Shown: positions 8,794 to 17,693, numbered from the stretch's first letter. The stretch is DNA of 64,000 bases from Yinghuangia elevatio (GCF_040649515.1 NZ_JBEZFP010000013.1:1-64000), one strand, 5' to 3'. Numbers and translations are program-made. The notes: generated from the sequence alone by a model not told the origin.

Positions 8794-10760
8794 TGTTGGG
8801 TCTCCTCAAGCGGCGACACAGACGGCGCCACGGCGCGGTCGCCCGCGGCGGCGTGCGCCGCGCGATCGGTGGTCGGGGCGGAATCGGTGCGCGGTGTGCG
8901 TCCGGCGGTCGGGGCCGGGTCGGTGGTCGGAGCGTAGGTGGTCGGAGCGGCCCCGCCGGGCTGTGCCTCGCTGCGCGGGGCGGCCTCGCCGGGCGGGTCG
9001 GCGTCGATCCTCCCACCGGCCCCCGGTGCCGGATCGGGCGCCCCGGAGGCGGCACTTCCGGACGCCCCGTCGGCTGGGGCGGAAGGAGCGGCAGGATCGG
9101 CGGGACCGATGCCGGGGCGGACGCCCCCGCCGGGCCGGGGGCCGCGGTCGCGGTCGAGACGGCGGCGCAGGGCCGCCCGCAGTTCGACGCGGTCGTCGAA
9201 CGGGCGCACCTCGTCGCCGATCTTCTGCCCCTGCTCGTGGCCCTTGCCGGCGACCACCACGACGTCGCCGGGGCCGGCGTGCTCCACGGCCCACGCGATC
9301 GCGGTGGCCCGGTCCGGCTCGACCACGAGTTCGCCGTGCGGCTCGGCGACCGCCGAGACGCCCTCGACCATCTCGCCGAGGATCGCCAGCGGGTTCTCCG
9401 AGCGGGGGTTGTCGCTGGTCAGGACGGCGACGTCGGCGAGGCGTACGGCGGCCGCACCCATCAGCGGACGCTTGCCGCGGTCCCGGTCGCCGCCGCAGCC
9501 GAGCACCGCGAACAGCCGGTTCGCGGTGACCTCGCGCAGCGCGCCGAGCAGCGTCTCGACGGCGTCCGGGGTGTGCGCGAAGTCGACGACGGCGGTGAAC
9601 GGGGCGTCCTCGTCGACGCGTTCCATGCGGCCGGGCACACCGGGCACGCCGGCCACCCCGGCGACCGCGACGTCCAGCGGGATCCCGGCGGTGACGAGGG
9701 TGACGACCGCCAGCGCGGCGTTGGCGACGTTGAACGGGCCGGGCAGGCGTACCGACGCATCCGCCTTCACGCCGTCCGGGCCGACCAGGCGGAAGCGGCT
9801 GCCGTCCGGGCCCAGCTCGGTGTCCTCGACCCGCCAGTCCGCGCCGCGGGTGCCGGAAGGGGACACCGTCGTGATCGGGATCGCGGGCGCCTCCGCGATG
9901 CGGCGGCCGTACGCGTCGTCGACGTCGACCACGCCCGCCTTCGCCCGCCGCGGCGTGAACAGGTCGGCCTTCGCCCGGAAGTACTCCTCCATCGTGCCGT
10001 GGAAGTCCAGGTGGTCCTGCGTCAGGTTGGTGAACAGCGCGACGTCGAACACCGTGCCGTCCACGCGGCCCATCGCGAGAGCGTGGCTGGAGACCTCCAT
10101 CGACGCGGCGGTCACGCCCTTCTCCGCCATGACCCCGAACAGCGCCTGGAGGTCGGGGGCCTCGGGCGTCGTCATGGAGCTGGCCACCACCGCGTCGCCG
10201 ATCCGGGTCTCGACCGTGCCGATCAGGCCCGTGGTGTGGCCGCCGGCGCGCAGGCCGCCGTCGAGCAGGTAGGCGGTGGTCGTCTTGCCGTTGGTGCCGG
10301 TGACCCCGAAGAGGGTCAGCGCGCCACCCGGATGGTCGTAGACCCATGCGGCCACCTCGCCCAGCCTGGCGCGCGGATCGGCGACCACGAGCACCGGCAG
10401 GCCGGTCGCGCGGGCCCGGTCGGCGCCGTCCGGGTCGGTCAGCACGGCCGCGGCGCCGAGGCCCGCCGCCTGCGCCGCGAACTCGGCGCCGTGCGCGCGG
10501 GTGCCGGGCAGAGCCGCGTACAGGTCGCCCGGGCGTACGGCACGGGAGTCGTGCGTCACACCGGTGAGTGCGGTCTCCCCGGCCGTCCCCGCCGGGCCGG
10601 CGGCCGCCCCCAGGAGGTCGTACAGGCCGGACAGCGGTCGCGGGCGCACACGGGCGGGACGGCGGAGAACTCGATCGGGCACGGCGGTGAGGCTACCTGC
10701 TTTTGCGGCCTGTCGAAGCACGCCGGGCGCGCCCCCGGGAGCGGCGTCGGGAGCCGTCAC
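8790..10760 (-). CDS. murE: UDP-MurNAc-tripeptide synthetase MurE with a long C-terminal tail
   Basis: MurE adds diaminopimelate to UDP-MurNAc-Ala-Glu. Visible motifs are DSRAVRPGDLYAAL, the ATP loop GVTGTNGKTTT, SSHALAMGRV, TNLTQDHLDFHG and the DNPRSENP motif that selects diaminopimelate (the LL form would be expected in this group). The 656-residue length exceeds the usual 490-550 because about 110 residues after RAALRRRLDRDRG form an Ala/Pro/Gly/Thr-rich, probably disordered tail. The GTG overlaps the ftsI stop (GTGA, 10757-10760). Confidence 0.95.
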   Translation of the reverse strand: MTAPDAAPGGAPGVLRQAAKAGSLTAVPDRVLRRPARVRPRPLSGLYDLLGAAAGPAGTAGETALTGVTHDSRAVRPGDLYAALPGTRAHGAEFAAQAAGLGAAAVLTDPDGADRARATGLPVLVVADPRARLGEVAAWVYDHPGGALTLFGVTGTNGKTTTAYLLDGGLRAGGHTTGLIGTVETRIGDAVVASSMTTPEAPDLQALFGVMAEKGVTAASMEVSSHALAMGRVDGTVFDVALFTNLTQDHLDFHGTMEEYFRAKADLFTPRRAKAGVVDVDDAYGRRIAEAPAIPITTVSPSGTRGADWRVEDTELGPDGSRFRLVGPDGVKADASVRLPGPFNVANAALAVVTLVTAGIPLDVAVAGVAGVPGVPGRMERVDEDAPFTAVVDFAHTPDAVETLLGALREVTANRLFAVLGCGGDRDRGKRPLMGAAAVRLADVAVLTSDNPRSENPLAILGEMVEGVSAVAEPHGELVVEPDRATAIAWAVEHAGPGDVVVVAGKGHEQGQKIGDEVRPFDDRVELRAALRRRLDRDRGPRPGGGVRPGIGPADPAAPSAPADGASGSAASGAPDPAPGAGGRIDADPPGEAAPRSEAQPGGAAPTTYAPTTDPAPTAGRTPRTDSAPTTDRAAHAAAGDRAVAPSVSPLEETQQ

Positions 10761-13700
10761 GGCTTCCACTCCACGGGAATGTCCGGCGACTTCGTGCCGG
10801 CGGGCGGGATCTTGCGGGTCTGGAGTGCGAACGACATGACGTCCTTGAAGACGGGCGCGCACAGGGTGCCGCCCCACTTGCCGTTGACCGGTGCCTGGAT
10901 GGTCACCGACACCACGATCTGCGGGTTCTCGGCGGGTGCGAAGCCGATGAACGACGAGGTGTAGCCGTTGTAGCCGCCGACCTTCGGGTCCACCCGGTTG
11001 GCCGTGCCGGTCTTGCCGGCGACGCGGTAGCCGGGGATCTGCGCCTTGTTGCCGGTGCCCTCGTCGTCGGCGACGACGGACTCCATCATGTCGGCGACCA
11101 TCCGCGCGGTCTCGGGGCTGACGACCTCGGTACGCCCGGGCGCGGGCGCGGGCCGGACCTTGCCGTCGGGACCGGTGGTGCCCTTCACGAGCGTCGGGTT
11201 GATGCGTACGCCGCCGTTGGCGATGGTCTGGAACACGCTCGTGGCCTGCAGCGAGTTGAGCGAGAGGCCCTGGCCGAACGGGATCGTGTACTGCTGCGCG
11301 CCGTCCCACTTCTGCGGCGGCGGCAGCAGGCCCGCGGTCTCGCCCGGGAACCCGATCCCGCTCTTGGAGCCCATGCCGAACTTGCGCAGGTACTCGTCGA
11401 GTTTCGCGTTGGCGGCCGCCTGGTTCGGCCCGAGCTTCTCGGCGGCGAGGATCGTGCCGATGTTGCTCGACTTGGCCAGCACGCCGTTGAGCGTCAGGTA
11501 CCAGGTGCCGTGGTCGACGTCGTCGTGGAAGACCCGGTCCGCGCGCGGCAGCGTGCCGGGGACGACGACCTGCGTCTCGGGGCCGGCCTTGCCCTCCTGG
11601 ATGACCGCGGCCATGGTCATGACCTTGCTGGTGCTGCCGGGCTCGTAGGCCTCCTGCATCGGGCGGTTGCCCATGTCGGCGGCGTTGGCGGCACCGAGGT
11701 TGTTCGGGTCGAATCCGGGGGCGGTGGCCATCGCGAGGACTTCGCCCGACTTCACGTCCTGCACGACGACGGTGCCGCTCTCGGCGCCGGCTTCGGCGAC
11801 CTTCCGCGCGATCATCTGCTCGGCGTACCACTGGATGTTCCGGTCTATGGTCAGCTGCACGGTGTCGCCGGAGACGGCGTCCTTGCCCTTCTTCCCGGCG
11901 GTGGGAATCTGCCGGCCGAGCGAGTTCTCGTACGTCACGCTGCCGTCGCGTCCGGCAAGCTGCTTGTCGAGGGCGAGTTCGAGGCCGCCGGCGCCCTTGT
12001 CGGAGGCGTTGACGAATCCGACGAGATTCGCGGCGACCGAACCCGCGGGATATACGCGCTTGCTGTGCGGGCTGGCGTAAATGCCGACGAGGTCGTCGCG
12101 CTTCTCGTCGGACAGTCTCTTCTGCGCTTCCTTGATCTTCGTCCACACGGCGGGGTCGACCTGCTTGGCGAGGACCACGTAGCGGGATTTCGGGGTGCGC
12201 AGTTGTTCCTCGATTTTGACGGGGTCGCCGGCGACGATCGGCGCGAGCGCGAGAGCCGTTGCCGTGGGGTTGTACTGCTGGACCTGGGTCGGGTCGGCGG
12301 TGATGTCGTACGCGTCGACCGATGACGCGAGGGTCACGCCGTTCGCGTCCACAATGGCTCCGCGATCGGCTGGCAACCGAACGGTTTGCATGCGCAGGCT
12401 GTTAGCGTCCGCCGCGTACGCGGAGGCGTCGAGCGCCTGCAACTGGACAATGCGGCCCACGAACAACGTGAGCACGACGCCGAGCCCGATCAGGCCGAAC
12501 CGCAGGCGCCGTTTCGGGTCGCCGAGGCGCAGCGTGCGCACGCGGACGGGTCCGCGGCGGACTTCGCGCGGTACGTCGCGCTGCGACTCCCGGAGAGTTT
12601 CCCGGCGGACTTCGCGCCGCACCGGGGGACGGCGTTCGGCACCGGTCCCCGCAGCGCCGACGACACCCGGCCGTACGACGCGGCGGGGGCGGCCGTCGGG
12701 GGTTGCCGGAGGGACGCTGCGCAGCCTCGGCCGCCGGGGACCGTCGGGGGCGACCGGAGAGCCGTCACCGCGCACCACGCGCCTGCGCGCAGCGCCTTCG
12801 GCGCGAGCGGGGTCGCCGGGCGGACGCCGGAAGCCGCGGTCGTCGGCAGGGCGGCGCCCCCGCGGCCCGCCCGCGCGCCCGTCGTCGGCGAACCGGCGGC
12901 CACGCGGGTCGCCCGGCCGCCCGTCGCGGGCACGGCGTGCGTCCTCAGCCCGGGCGCGCTCACGGTCGGTCGAACGCCCGTGCTGATCAAGGTCGTCGGT
13001 GTCGGCGGCGCGGGGGTCGGCCGGGCGCCCGTCCTCTCGGCGCACAGGCGGTTCGCCGCGGCTGCCGGTCCGCCGGTCGTCCGTGCGTCCTGCGTCGGGG
13101 GGGCCGCCTTCCGGTGCGCGCCGGGGACCGCCAGGGCGCTCGCGCCGGTCGGCGCCCTCGCGCGGACCGCTCGTGCGGCCGTCGCGGGCAAACCGGCGAC
13201 GCGGGTCACCCGAACGCCGCTCCTCCGGACCGCCGTTCCCGTCGCGTCCGGTCGTACCGCGGCCGTTCGCGCCGCGGGCACCTGGTGTCGGCCTGGGGGC
13301 GCCGGGCTCACGCGCCTGGCCGGCCTGCCGGTCATCCCGCGCGGCGTCGGAACCGCCTGCCCGCCTGGGGTCGTCGGGACGGCGTACCCGGGCACGGTCG
13401 TCGCGCCCATCCGGACGGCCCCCGCGACCGCCGGGCCGCCGGTCGTCCGGCAGGCGCGGACGGCCCGGCGATGCCCCACGCGGCTCGCGCTCCCCCGCGT
13501 CACGTCGGCTCTCGCGTCGCTCGGCGCCCTCACCGCGACCGCTCGTGCTCCGGCCGCGCTCCCCGTCACGGGGACGCGGTCGCCTGACCCGGCGGTCCCC
13601 GTCCCGGCGTGGGTCCCCGTCCCGGCGTGGGTCGCCGCCGCGGTCCGTCGGGAGATCCGATGGGCGGTCCGCCGAAGTGCCGGGCCGGTCACGGTCGTCG

Positions 13701-13951
13701 GCGGCTCCCGCGTCGCGGGACGCGCCGTCGCGCGGAAGCGGTCGCCCGCCGCGCACGCGCCTCTCGGCACCGCGATCCGTTCCGTCGGTGCCGCCGAGGA
13801 GGCGGCGTGCCCACGCCCCCGCGCCGGAGGCCGCCGGGCGGCCGCCTGCGGGGCGGGCGGGACGCCGCGGCGTGCCGTCCGGCCGACGCTCCGCGTCCCG
13901 CGCGTCACCGCGCGGCTCGTCGTCCCCGTCGCGCCCACGCCCGTCTTGCAT
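10757..13951 (-). CDS. ftsI: Septal transpeptidase FtsI (PBP3) with an extremely long cytoplasmic tail
   Basis: FtsI is the class B penicillin-binding protein that cross-links septal peptidoglycan. After a single membrane segment (RFGLIGLGVVLTLFVGRIVQ, about residues 481-505) come the PBP dimerisation region (LPADRGAIVDANGVTLA) and the transpeptidase domain with catalytic SXXK (GSTSKVMT), SXN (KSSNIG) and KTG (GKTGTANR). The ATG at 13951 follows GGGAGAGGCGAG, a good ribosome site, and gives 1064 residues; homologues are about 600-700. The excess is an Arg/Asp/Gly/Pro-rich segment before the membrane helix with no recognisable domain. The reverse strand of this stretch is also open, but only because of GC-rich codon use. 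Confidence 0.93.
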   Translation of the reverse strand: MQDGRGRDGDDEPRGDARDAERRPDGTPRRPARPAGGRPAASGAGAWARRLLGGTDGTDRGAERRVRGGRPLPRDGASRDAGAADDRDRPGTSADRPSDLPTDRGGDPRRDGDPRRDGDRRVRRPRPRDGERGRSTSGRGEGAERRESRRDAGEREPRGASPGRPRLPDDRRPGGRGGRPDGRDDRARVRRPDDPRRAGGSDAARDDRQAGQAREPGAPRPTPGARGANGRGTTGRDGNGGPEERRSGDPRRRFARDGRTSGPREGADRRERPGGPRRAPEGGPPDAGRTDDRRTGSRGEPPVRREDGRPADPRAADTDDLDQHGRSTDRERARAEDARRARDGRPGDPRGRRFADDGRAGGPRGRRPADDRGFRRPPGDPARAEGAARRRVVRGDGSPVAPDGPRRPRLRSVPPATPDGRPRRVVRPGVVGAAGTGAERRPPVRREVRRETLRESQRDVPREVRRGPVRVRTLRLGDPKRRLRFGLIGLGVVLTLFVGRIVQLQALDASAYAADANSLRMQTVRLPADRGAIVDANGVTLASSVDAYDITADPTQVQQYNPTATALALAPIVAGDPVKIEEQLRTPKSRYVVLAKQVDPAVWTKIKEAQKRLSDEKRDDLVGIYASPHSKRVYPAGSVAANLVGFVNASDKGAGGLELALDKQLAGRDGSVTYENSLGRQIPTAGKKGKDAVSGDTVQLTIDRNIQWYAEQMIARKVAEAGAESGTVVVQDVKSGEVLAMATAPGFDPNNLGAANAADMGNRPMQEAYEPGSTSKVMTMAAVIQEGKAGPETQVVVPGTLPRADRVFHDDVDHGTWYLTLNGVLAKSSNIGTILAAEKLGPNQAAANAKLDEYLRKFGMGSKSGIGFPGETAGLLPPPQKWDGAQQYTIPFGQGLSLNSLQATSVFQTIANGGVRINPTLVKGTTGPDGKVRPAPAPGRTEVVSPETARMVADMMESVVADDEGTGNKAQIPGYRVAGKTGTANRVDPKVGGYNGYTSSFIGFAPAENPQIVVSVTIQAPVNGKWGGTLCAPVFKDVMSFALQTRKIPPAGTKSPDIPVEWKP

Positions 13952-14295
13952 CTCGCCTCTCCCGACCTCACCGGCAGTCCGCCACGCACCAACCAACGCC
14001 CCCGAGCCGGGCGTCCGCCACCCGACGCGCCGTCCCGCGCGCACATCTCACGCACGCCGCACGTGCGACGACGCGCGGTTGCCGCGGCGTGCCGAGCCGT
14101 CGAGGACCGTCACGCCCCGCGGCCGGACGCCGGTTCCGGGCGGGCCGCAACGTACTCCGATCGGAGCCGTACCGGCCCCGCCCCGAGCACGGGGCCGGTG
14201 GGCTCCTTCACCGCCGTGGCCCCGGGGCCACGGCGCGCATTGGGGTGGCCGCGGGTTCGTCCCGGAGCACGGTCCGAGCGCCGCGGTCTGCTGCT
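13952..14295 (-). other. 344-bp ftsL-ftsI gap with three tandem stem-loops
   Basis: No gene is supported here. Three inverted repeats lie in a row: a 22-bp perfect palindrome at 14213-14234 (outer bases GCCGTGG/CCACGGC), a 10-bp stem with a 9-nt loop at 14171-14199 (ACCGGCCCCG/CGGGGCCGGT), and a 12-bp palindrome CTCCGATCGGAG near 14155-14166. They lie just after the ftsL stop and lack a U-tract. They could attenuate or process the message between ftsL and ftsI. Confidence 0.6.
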
Positions 14296-14859
14296 CTAAC
14301 GAGGCGGTGGGGCCTGACCGGTGGCCCCGGCCTGCGGACCGGCGGCGGGCGCCTGGCCGGTGGCCTGCGGAGTCGTCTGCGGTGTCGCCTGCGGGACGGC
14401 GGGCGGCGCGGTCCCGGTGGCCGGCACGGCGCCCGGCGTCGTGGCCGCGGGTGCCGGACTCACGCCCGGCAGCACGGCGGGCGGCGGCACCAGGGTCGGG
14501 GTCGGCCGCGGCGACGCGGGCTTGGGCGAGCCGAGCACCTGTCCGGTCACCGGGTCGATGAAGACCGGGGTGGTGCCGGGCACCATGCCCAGTTCCTCCG
14601 CCTTGCGGGCCAACTCGCCGGGGGCGGACACCGCCTCCAGTTCGCGGCGCAGTGCCTGCTCCTCGTCGCTGAGGCGGGCGTTCTGCTTCTTGAGCCGGGA
14701 CTGCTCGAACGAGCCCTGGTTGAGCGCGGTGTTGAGCAGCAGCAGGCCGAGCAGGCCGCCGCCGAGCAGCAGCACCATGAGCAGCACGAAGGGCGTACGC
14801 GACGTGGGCGCGCGCGAGGAGTCCCGTACGGCGGCGCTGTCCGCCTGGTCGCTCGTCAA
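14296..14859 (-). CDS. ftsL: FtsL-like divisome protein
   Basis: The product is a small bitopic protein of 187 residues. A short cytoplasmic head is followed by a membrane helix (FVLLMVLLLGGGLLGLLLLN) and a coiled-coil rich in Gln, Lys and Glu (SRLKKQNARLSDEEQALRRE), then a long Pro/Thr/Ala-rich tail of about 90 residues. Helix plus coil between rsmH and ftsI is the FtsL position and layout. The start is probably the TTG at 14859: GGAGG lies six bases upstream and the codon overlaps the rsmH stop (TTGA). FtsL sequences diverge strongly, so the name rests partly on context. Confidence 0.82.
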   Translation of the reverse strand: MTSDQADSAAVRDSSRAPTSRTPFVLLMVLLLGGGLLGLLLLNTALNQGSFEQSRLKKQNARLSDEEQALRRELEAVSAPGELARKAEELGMVPGTTPVFIDPVTGQVLGSPKPASPRPTPTLVPPPAVLPGVSPAPAATTPGAVPATGTAPPAVPQATPQTTPQATGQAPAAGPQAGATGQAPPPR

Positions 14860-15923
14860 GAATCCTCCCGTACACGCTCGGCGGCCCGCAGCCGCGCCGA
14901 CGCCGCACGCGGGTTCTGCCGGACCTCCTCCTCGGTCGCACCTTCGGAAGCGCGGGTGAGGAGCTTCAGGGTGGGCTTCAGTTCGTCGGGCACGACCGGC
15001 AGGTCCGGCGGCGCCTTGCTGGTCGCGCCCACGGCCAGGGCCCGCTTGGTCATGCGGTCCTCGAGCGAGTGGTACGACAGCACGACGATCCGGCCGCCGA
15101 CGGCCAGCGCCGCGATCGCGGCGGGCAGCGCGCGCTCCAGGACCGGGAGTTCCTCGTTGACCTCGATGCGCAGGGCCTGGAAGGTGCGCTTGGCCGGGTT
15201 GCCGCCGGTGCGCCGGGTGGCCGCCGGGATGGCGTTGCGTACCAGGTCGACCAGGCGGGCGCTGTCGGTGAACGGCTCCCGCTCGCGCTCGCGCACGACG
15301 GTGTCGGCGATCCTGCGGGCGAACCGCTCCTCGCCGTAGACCTTGAGGATCCGGGCGAGGTCCGCCGCCGGGTAGGTGTTGAGCACCTCGGCCGCGGTGA
15401 TGCCCCGGGTCGGGTCCATGCGCATGTCGAGCGGGGCGTCCTGGGCGTAGGCGAACCCCCGCTCCGCCTCGTCCAGTTGCAGCGACGAGACGCCGAGGTC
15501 GAACAGGATGCCGTGGATGCGCGGCACGCCGAGCCGGGTCAGCACCGCCGGGAGCTCGTCGTACACCGCGTGCACGGGGGTGAAGCGCTCGCCGAACGGG
15601 GCGAGGCGGCGGCCCGCCCGGGCCAGGGCCTCGGGGTCGCGGTCGAGACCGATCAGCCGCGCCTCGGGGAACCGGGTGAGCAGGGCCTCGCTGTGGCCGC
15701 CCATGCCGAGCGTGGCGTCGACGACGACCGCGCCGGGCCGGTCGGCCAGCGCCGGGGCGAGCAGGTTGACGCAGCGGTCGAGGAGGACGGGGACGTGCGC
15801 GTGGCCGCCCTGGTCGGGTGCTCCCGCCGCCGTGGAGGCTCCCGTAGCTCCCGCGGCTTCCGCGGCTCCCGAAGAGGACGAGGTACCGCCGGGCGCTGCG
15901 GGAGGCTTGGCGGTCGCGTTCAT
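14856..15923 (-). CDS. rsmH: 16S rRNA (cytosine1402-N4)-methyltransferase RsmH (MraW)
   Basis: RsmH methylates C1402 of 16S rRNA using SAM. After a Ser/Ala-rich leader of about 40 residues it shows HVPVLLDRCVNLL, the SAM site VVDATLGMGGHSEALL, LIGLDRDPEAL, GILFDLGVSSLQLDEAERGF and DMRMDP, all RsmH signatures. It is 355 residues long, and its end overlaps ftsL by four bases. It is the second gene of the dcw operon. Confidence 0.96.
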   Translation of the reverse strand: MNATAKPPAAPGGTSSSSGAAEAAGATGASTAAGAPDQGGHAHVPVLLDRCVNLLAPALADRPGAVVVDATLGMGGHSEALLTRFPEARLIGLDRDPEALARAGRRLAPFGERFTPVHAVYDELPAVLTRLGVPRIHGILFDLGVSSLQLDEAERGFAYAQDAPLDMRMDPTRGITAAEVLNTYPAADLARILKVYGEERFARRIADTVVREREREPFTDSARLVDLVRNAIPAATRRTGGNPAKRTFQALRIEVNEELPVLERALPAAIAALAVGGRIVVLSYHSLEDRMTKRALAVGATSKAPPDLPVVPDELKPTLKLLTRASEGATEEEVRQNPRAASARLRAAERVREDS

Positions 15924-16162
15924 CTCGACCCTTTCGGTGGTGCTGCCGCCGTCGGGGCGGCGGGCTCGGGTGCCGCCGGGCCCGGCGGCGCGCGGTCGGA
16001 GTGCCGCGGGGCAAGACTGCCACGGATGGCGCGCGGCGCCGGGGAGGTCCGGACCGTACGTACCGTCAGGTCCCCGCCCGCTCGTCTGGGGAAGTGACGT
16101 TCTGGCACCGGGGAAGGAGTGCCAGAAAGCTCGGAGCGGGTGGAGACCTCACGGCACGTCCG

Positions 16163-16585
16163 TCAGGACAGCACCTCCTCGGAGAGCTCGGCGAACGAGT
16201 CCTCCTGCTCTTCCAGGTAGACGCGCCACGCCTCGGCGTCCCAGATCTCCACCCGGGCGCCCGCTCCGATCACGACGCACTCGCGTCCCAGGCCCGCGTA
16301 CGCACGAAGCGCCGGGGGGACCAGGACGCGGCCCTGCTTGTCCGGGACCTCGTCGGAGGCGCCCGCGAAGAACACCCGCATGTAGTCCCGGTGGGCTTTG
16401 GAGGCCAGCGGGGCTTCGCGCAGTTGCTCGGTGATGCGCTCGAACTCGGGGAGGGGCCACACATAGAGGCAGCGCTCCTGCCCCTTGGTGATCACTAGGC
16501 CCTCCGCCAATTCGTCACGGAACTTCGCCGGAAGGATCAGCCGACCCTTCTCGTCCAACCGGGGCTCGTAGGTGCCCAAGAACAC
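16163..16585 (-). CDS. mraZ: Transcriptional regulator MraZ
   Basis: MraZ is a SpoVT/AbrB-like ring-forming DNA-binding protein that represses its own dcw operon. The 140-residue product has the two family repeats, FLGTYEPRLDEKGRLILPAK and SDEVPDKQGRVLVPPALRAY. The GTG at 16585 is preferred to one at 16600 because GGAGG lies seven bases before it and the product then begins with the conserved FLGTYEP. The promoter just upstream contains four regularly spaced MraZ-type boxes. There is a 239-bp gap to rsmH. Confidence 0.95.
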   Translation of the reverse strand: MFLGTYEPRLDEKGRLILPAKFRDELAEGLVITKGQERCLYVWPLPEFERITEQLREAPLASKAHRDYMRVFFAGASDEVPDKQGRVLVPPALRAYAGLGRECVVIGAGARVEIWDAEAWRVYLEEQEDSFAELSEEVLS

Positions 16586-16625
16586 AGGGCACCTCCGCAC
16601 CGTTCGAGTTCTTGCTTTCTCACGG

Positions 16626-16667
16626 CCCCATTTCCCGCCACTCTACTCCACCAAACCCCACGGTCAA
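16626..16667 (-). promoter_or_regulatory. dcw operon promoter with MraZ box array
   Basis: On the minus strand a TTGACC -35 (16667-16662) and TAGAGT -10 (16645-16640) are separated by 16 bases. Four TGGNG boxes occupy 16656-16660, 16646-16650, 16636-16640 and 16626-16630, exactly 10 bp apart with 5-base spacers (TGGGG, TGGAG, TGGCG, TGGGG). MraZ of other bacteria binds TGGGN direct repeats with 5-base spacers, so this fits an autoregulatory operator overlapping the -10 and start region. Confidence 0.85.
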
Positions 16668-16899
16668 CCCTCAGCGGACCCGCCACACGCCCCCCAGCGG
16701 CCACAAAAGCGCAGGTCGGAGGGGGTGGGGCAAAGTGGAGGGCGCGTACGACCGACTCACACGCGCCCCCTGCGTCCGAGTGGTGCCGGCCGCCCCTCGC
16801 CCACCCCCGCCGGTCCGGAGCGCGCGGTTCACCGCGCGGAATCGGGATCGCGCTCTTCTCGTGCGGTACCGGTAACACGGCGTCGCTAGCTTGTTGACC

Positions 16900-17553
16900 A
16901 TGACCGACACAGACACCCCGCCGATGAACGCCGACAGCAAGCGGCGATTCAACGAGGTCGTCGACGGCCTGGTGGCCAAGAACGCCCGTTATGCCGCTGA
17001 TTACACCGATCCCGGAATGTCCGCCCGGCCCGTGCAGCGGGTGGCCGTCGTCACCTGCATGGACGCCCGCCTGGACATCCACGAGCTGCTCGGCCTCGAA
17101 CTCGGCGACATCCACATCATCCGCAACGCGGGCGGTGTGGTCACCGACGATGTGATCCGCTCCCTCACCATCAGCCAACGGCACCTCGGCACCCAGGCCG
17201 TCGTGCTCATCCACCACACCGGTTGCGGCATGCTCACGGTCACCGAGGATTTCCGGGTGGAGCTGGAGGTCGACACCGGCATACGCCCCTCGTGGGCGGT
17301 CGAGGCCTTCGCGGACCTCGACGGCGACGTTCGTCAGTCCATGAACCGGGTACGTACTTCACCGTTCCTTCTGTGCGCCGACAACGTGCGCGGCTTCGTG
17401 TACGACGTGCACACCGGTCTGCTGCGTGAGGTCCCCGCCGTCGCGGAAGCTCCCGACCCCGCCGCGGCGACGCCGATCGTGGCCGGGAATCCCCCCGACC
17501 TCATGTCCGGTGCCCCGAAGGTGCAACCGAACCGACCGGGATCCGACTCCTAA
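16900..17553 (+). CDS. Beta-class carbonic anhydrase
   Basis: The enzyme interconverts CO2 and bicarbonate with a zinc ion. The 217-residue product shows the first ligand motif CMDARLD (Cys plus the Asp/Arg dyad) and the HHTGCG motif supplying His and Cys ligands, with HIIRNAGG between. A Pro/Ala-rich tail of about 30 residues follows. The ATG at 16900 has no clear ribosome site, so a leaderless message is possible. It is divergent from mraZ across a 314-bp gap and is not obviously part of an operon. Confidence 0.9.
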   Translation: MTDTDTPPMNADSKRRFNEVVDGLVAKNARYAADYTDPGMSARPVQRVAVVTCMDARLDIHELLGLELGDIHIIRNAGGVVTDDVIRSLTISQRHLGTQAVVLIHHTGCGMLTVTEDFRVELEVDTGIRPSWAVEAFADLDGDVRQSMNRVRTSPFLLCADNVRGFVYDVHTGLLREVPAVAEAPDPAAATPIVAGNPPDLMSGAPKVQPNRPGSDS

Positions 17554-17597
17554 GCCCCGAGGCTGATTGGGTGCATTGGCCGGCCGTCCGGAAACGA

Positions 17598-17628
17598 TCA
17601 CTCGACCGAGTGACACGAACGGCCGTTC
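17598..17628. promoter_or_regulatory. Two adjacent palindromes upstream of moxR
   Basis: TCACTCG-AC-CGAGTGA (17598-17613; 7-bp arms) is followed three bases later by the perfect 12-bp palindrome GAACGGCCGTTC (17617-17628). They sit in the 140-bp gap between the carbonic anhydrase stop and the moxR GTG, about 66-96 bp upstream of moxR. Either an operator for the moxR operon or part of a terminator is possible. Confidence 0.5.
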
Positions 17629-17693
17629 ACCTGTGACAATCGGCCTGTGGTCCCGTCTCGACGGCGGGGCGTCATGGGGCAGGGAGGGCACGG

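Noticed and set aside
12386..14299. 637-codon plus-strand open frame opposite the ftsI tail
   Set aside because: No ribosome site or motifs; a mirror of the GC-rich codon bias in the ftsI tail.
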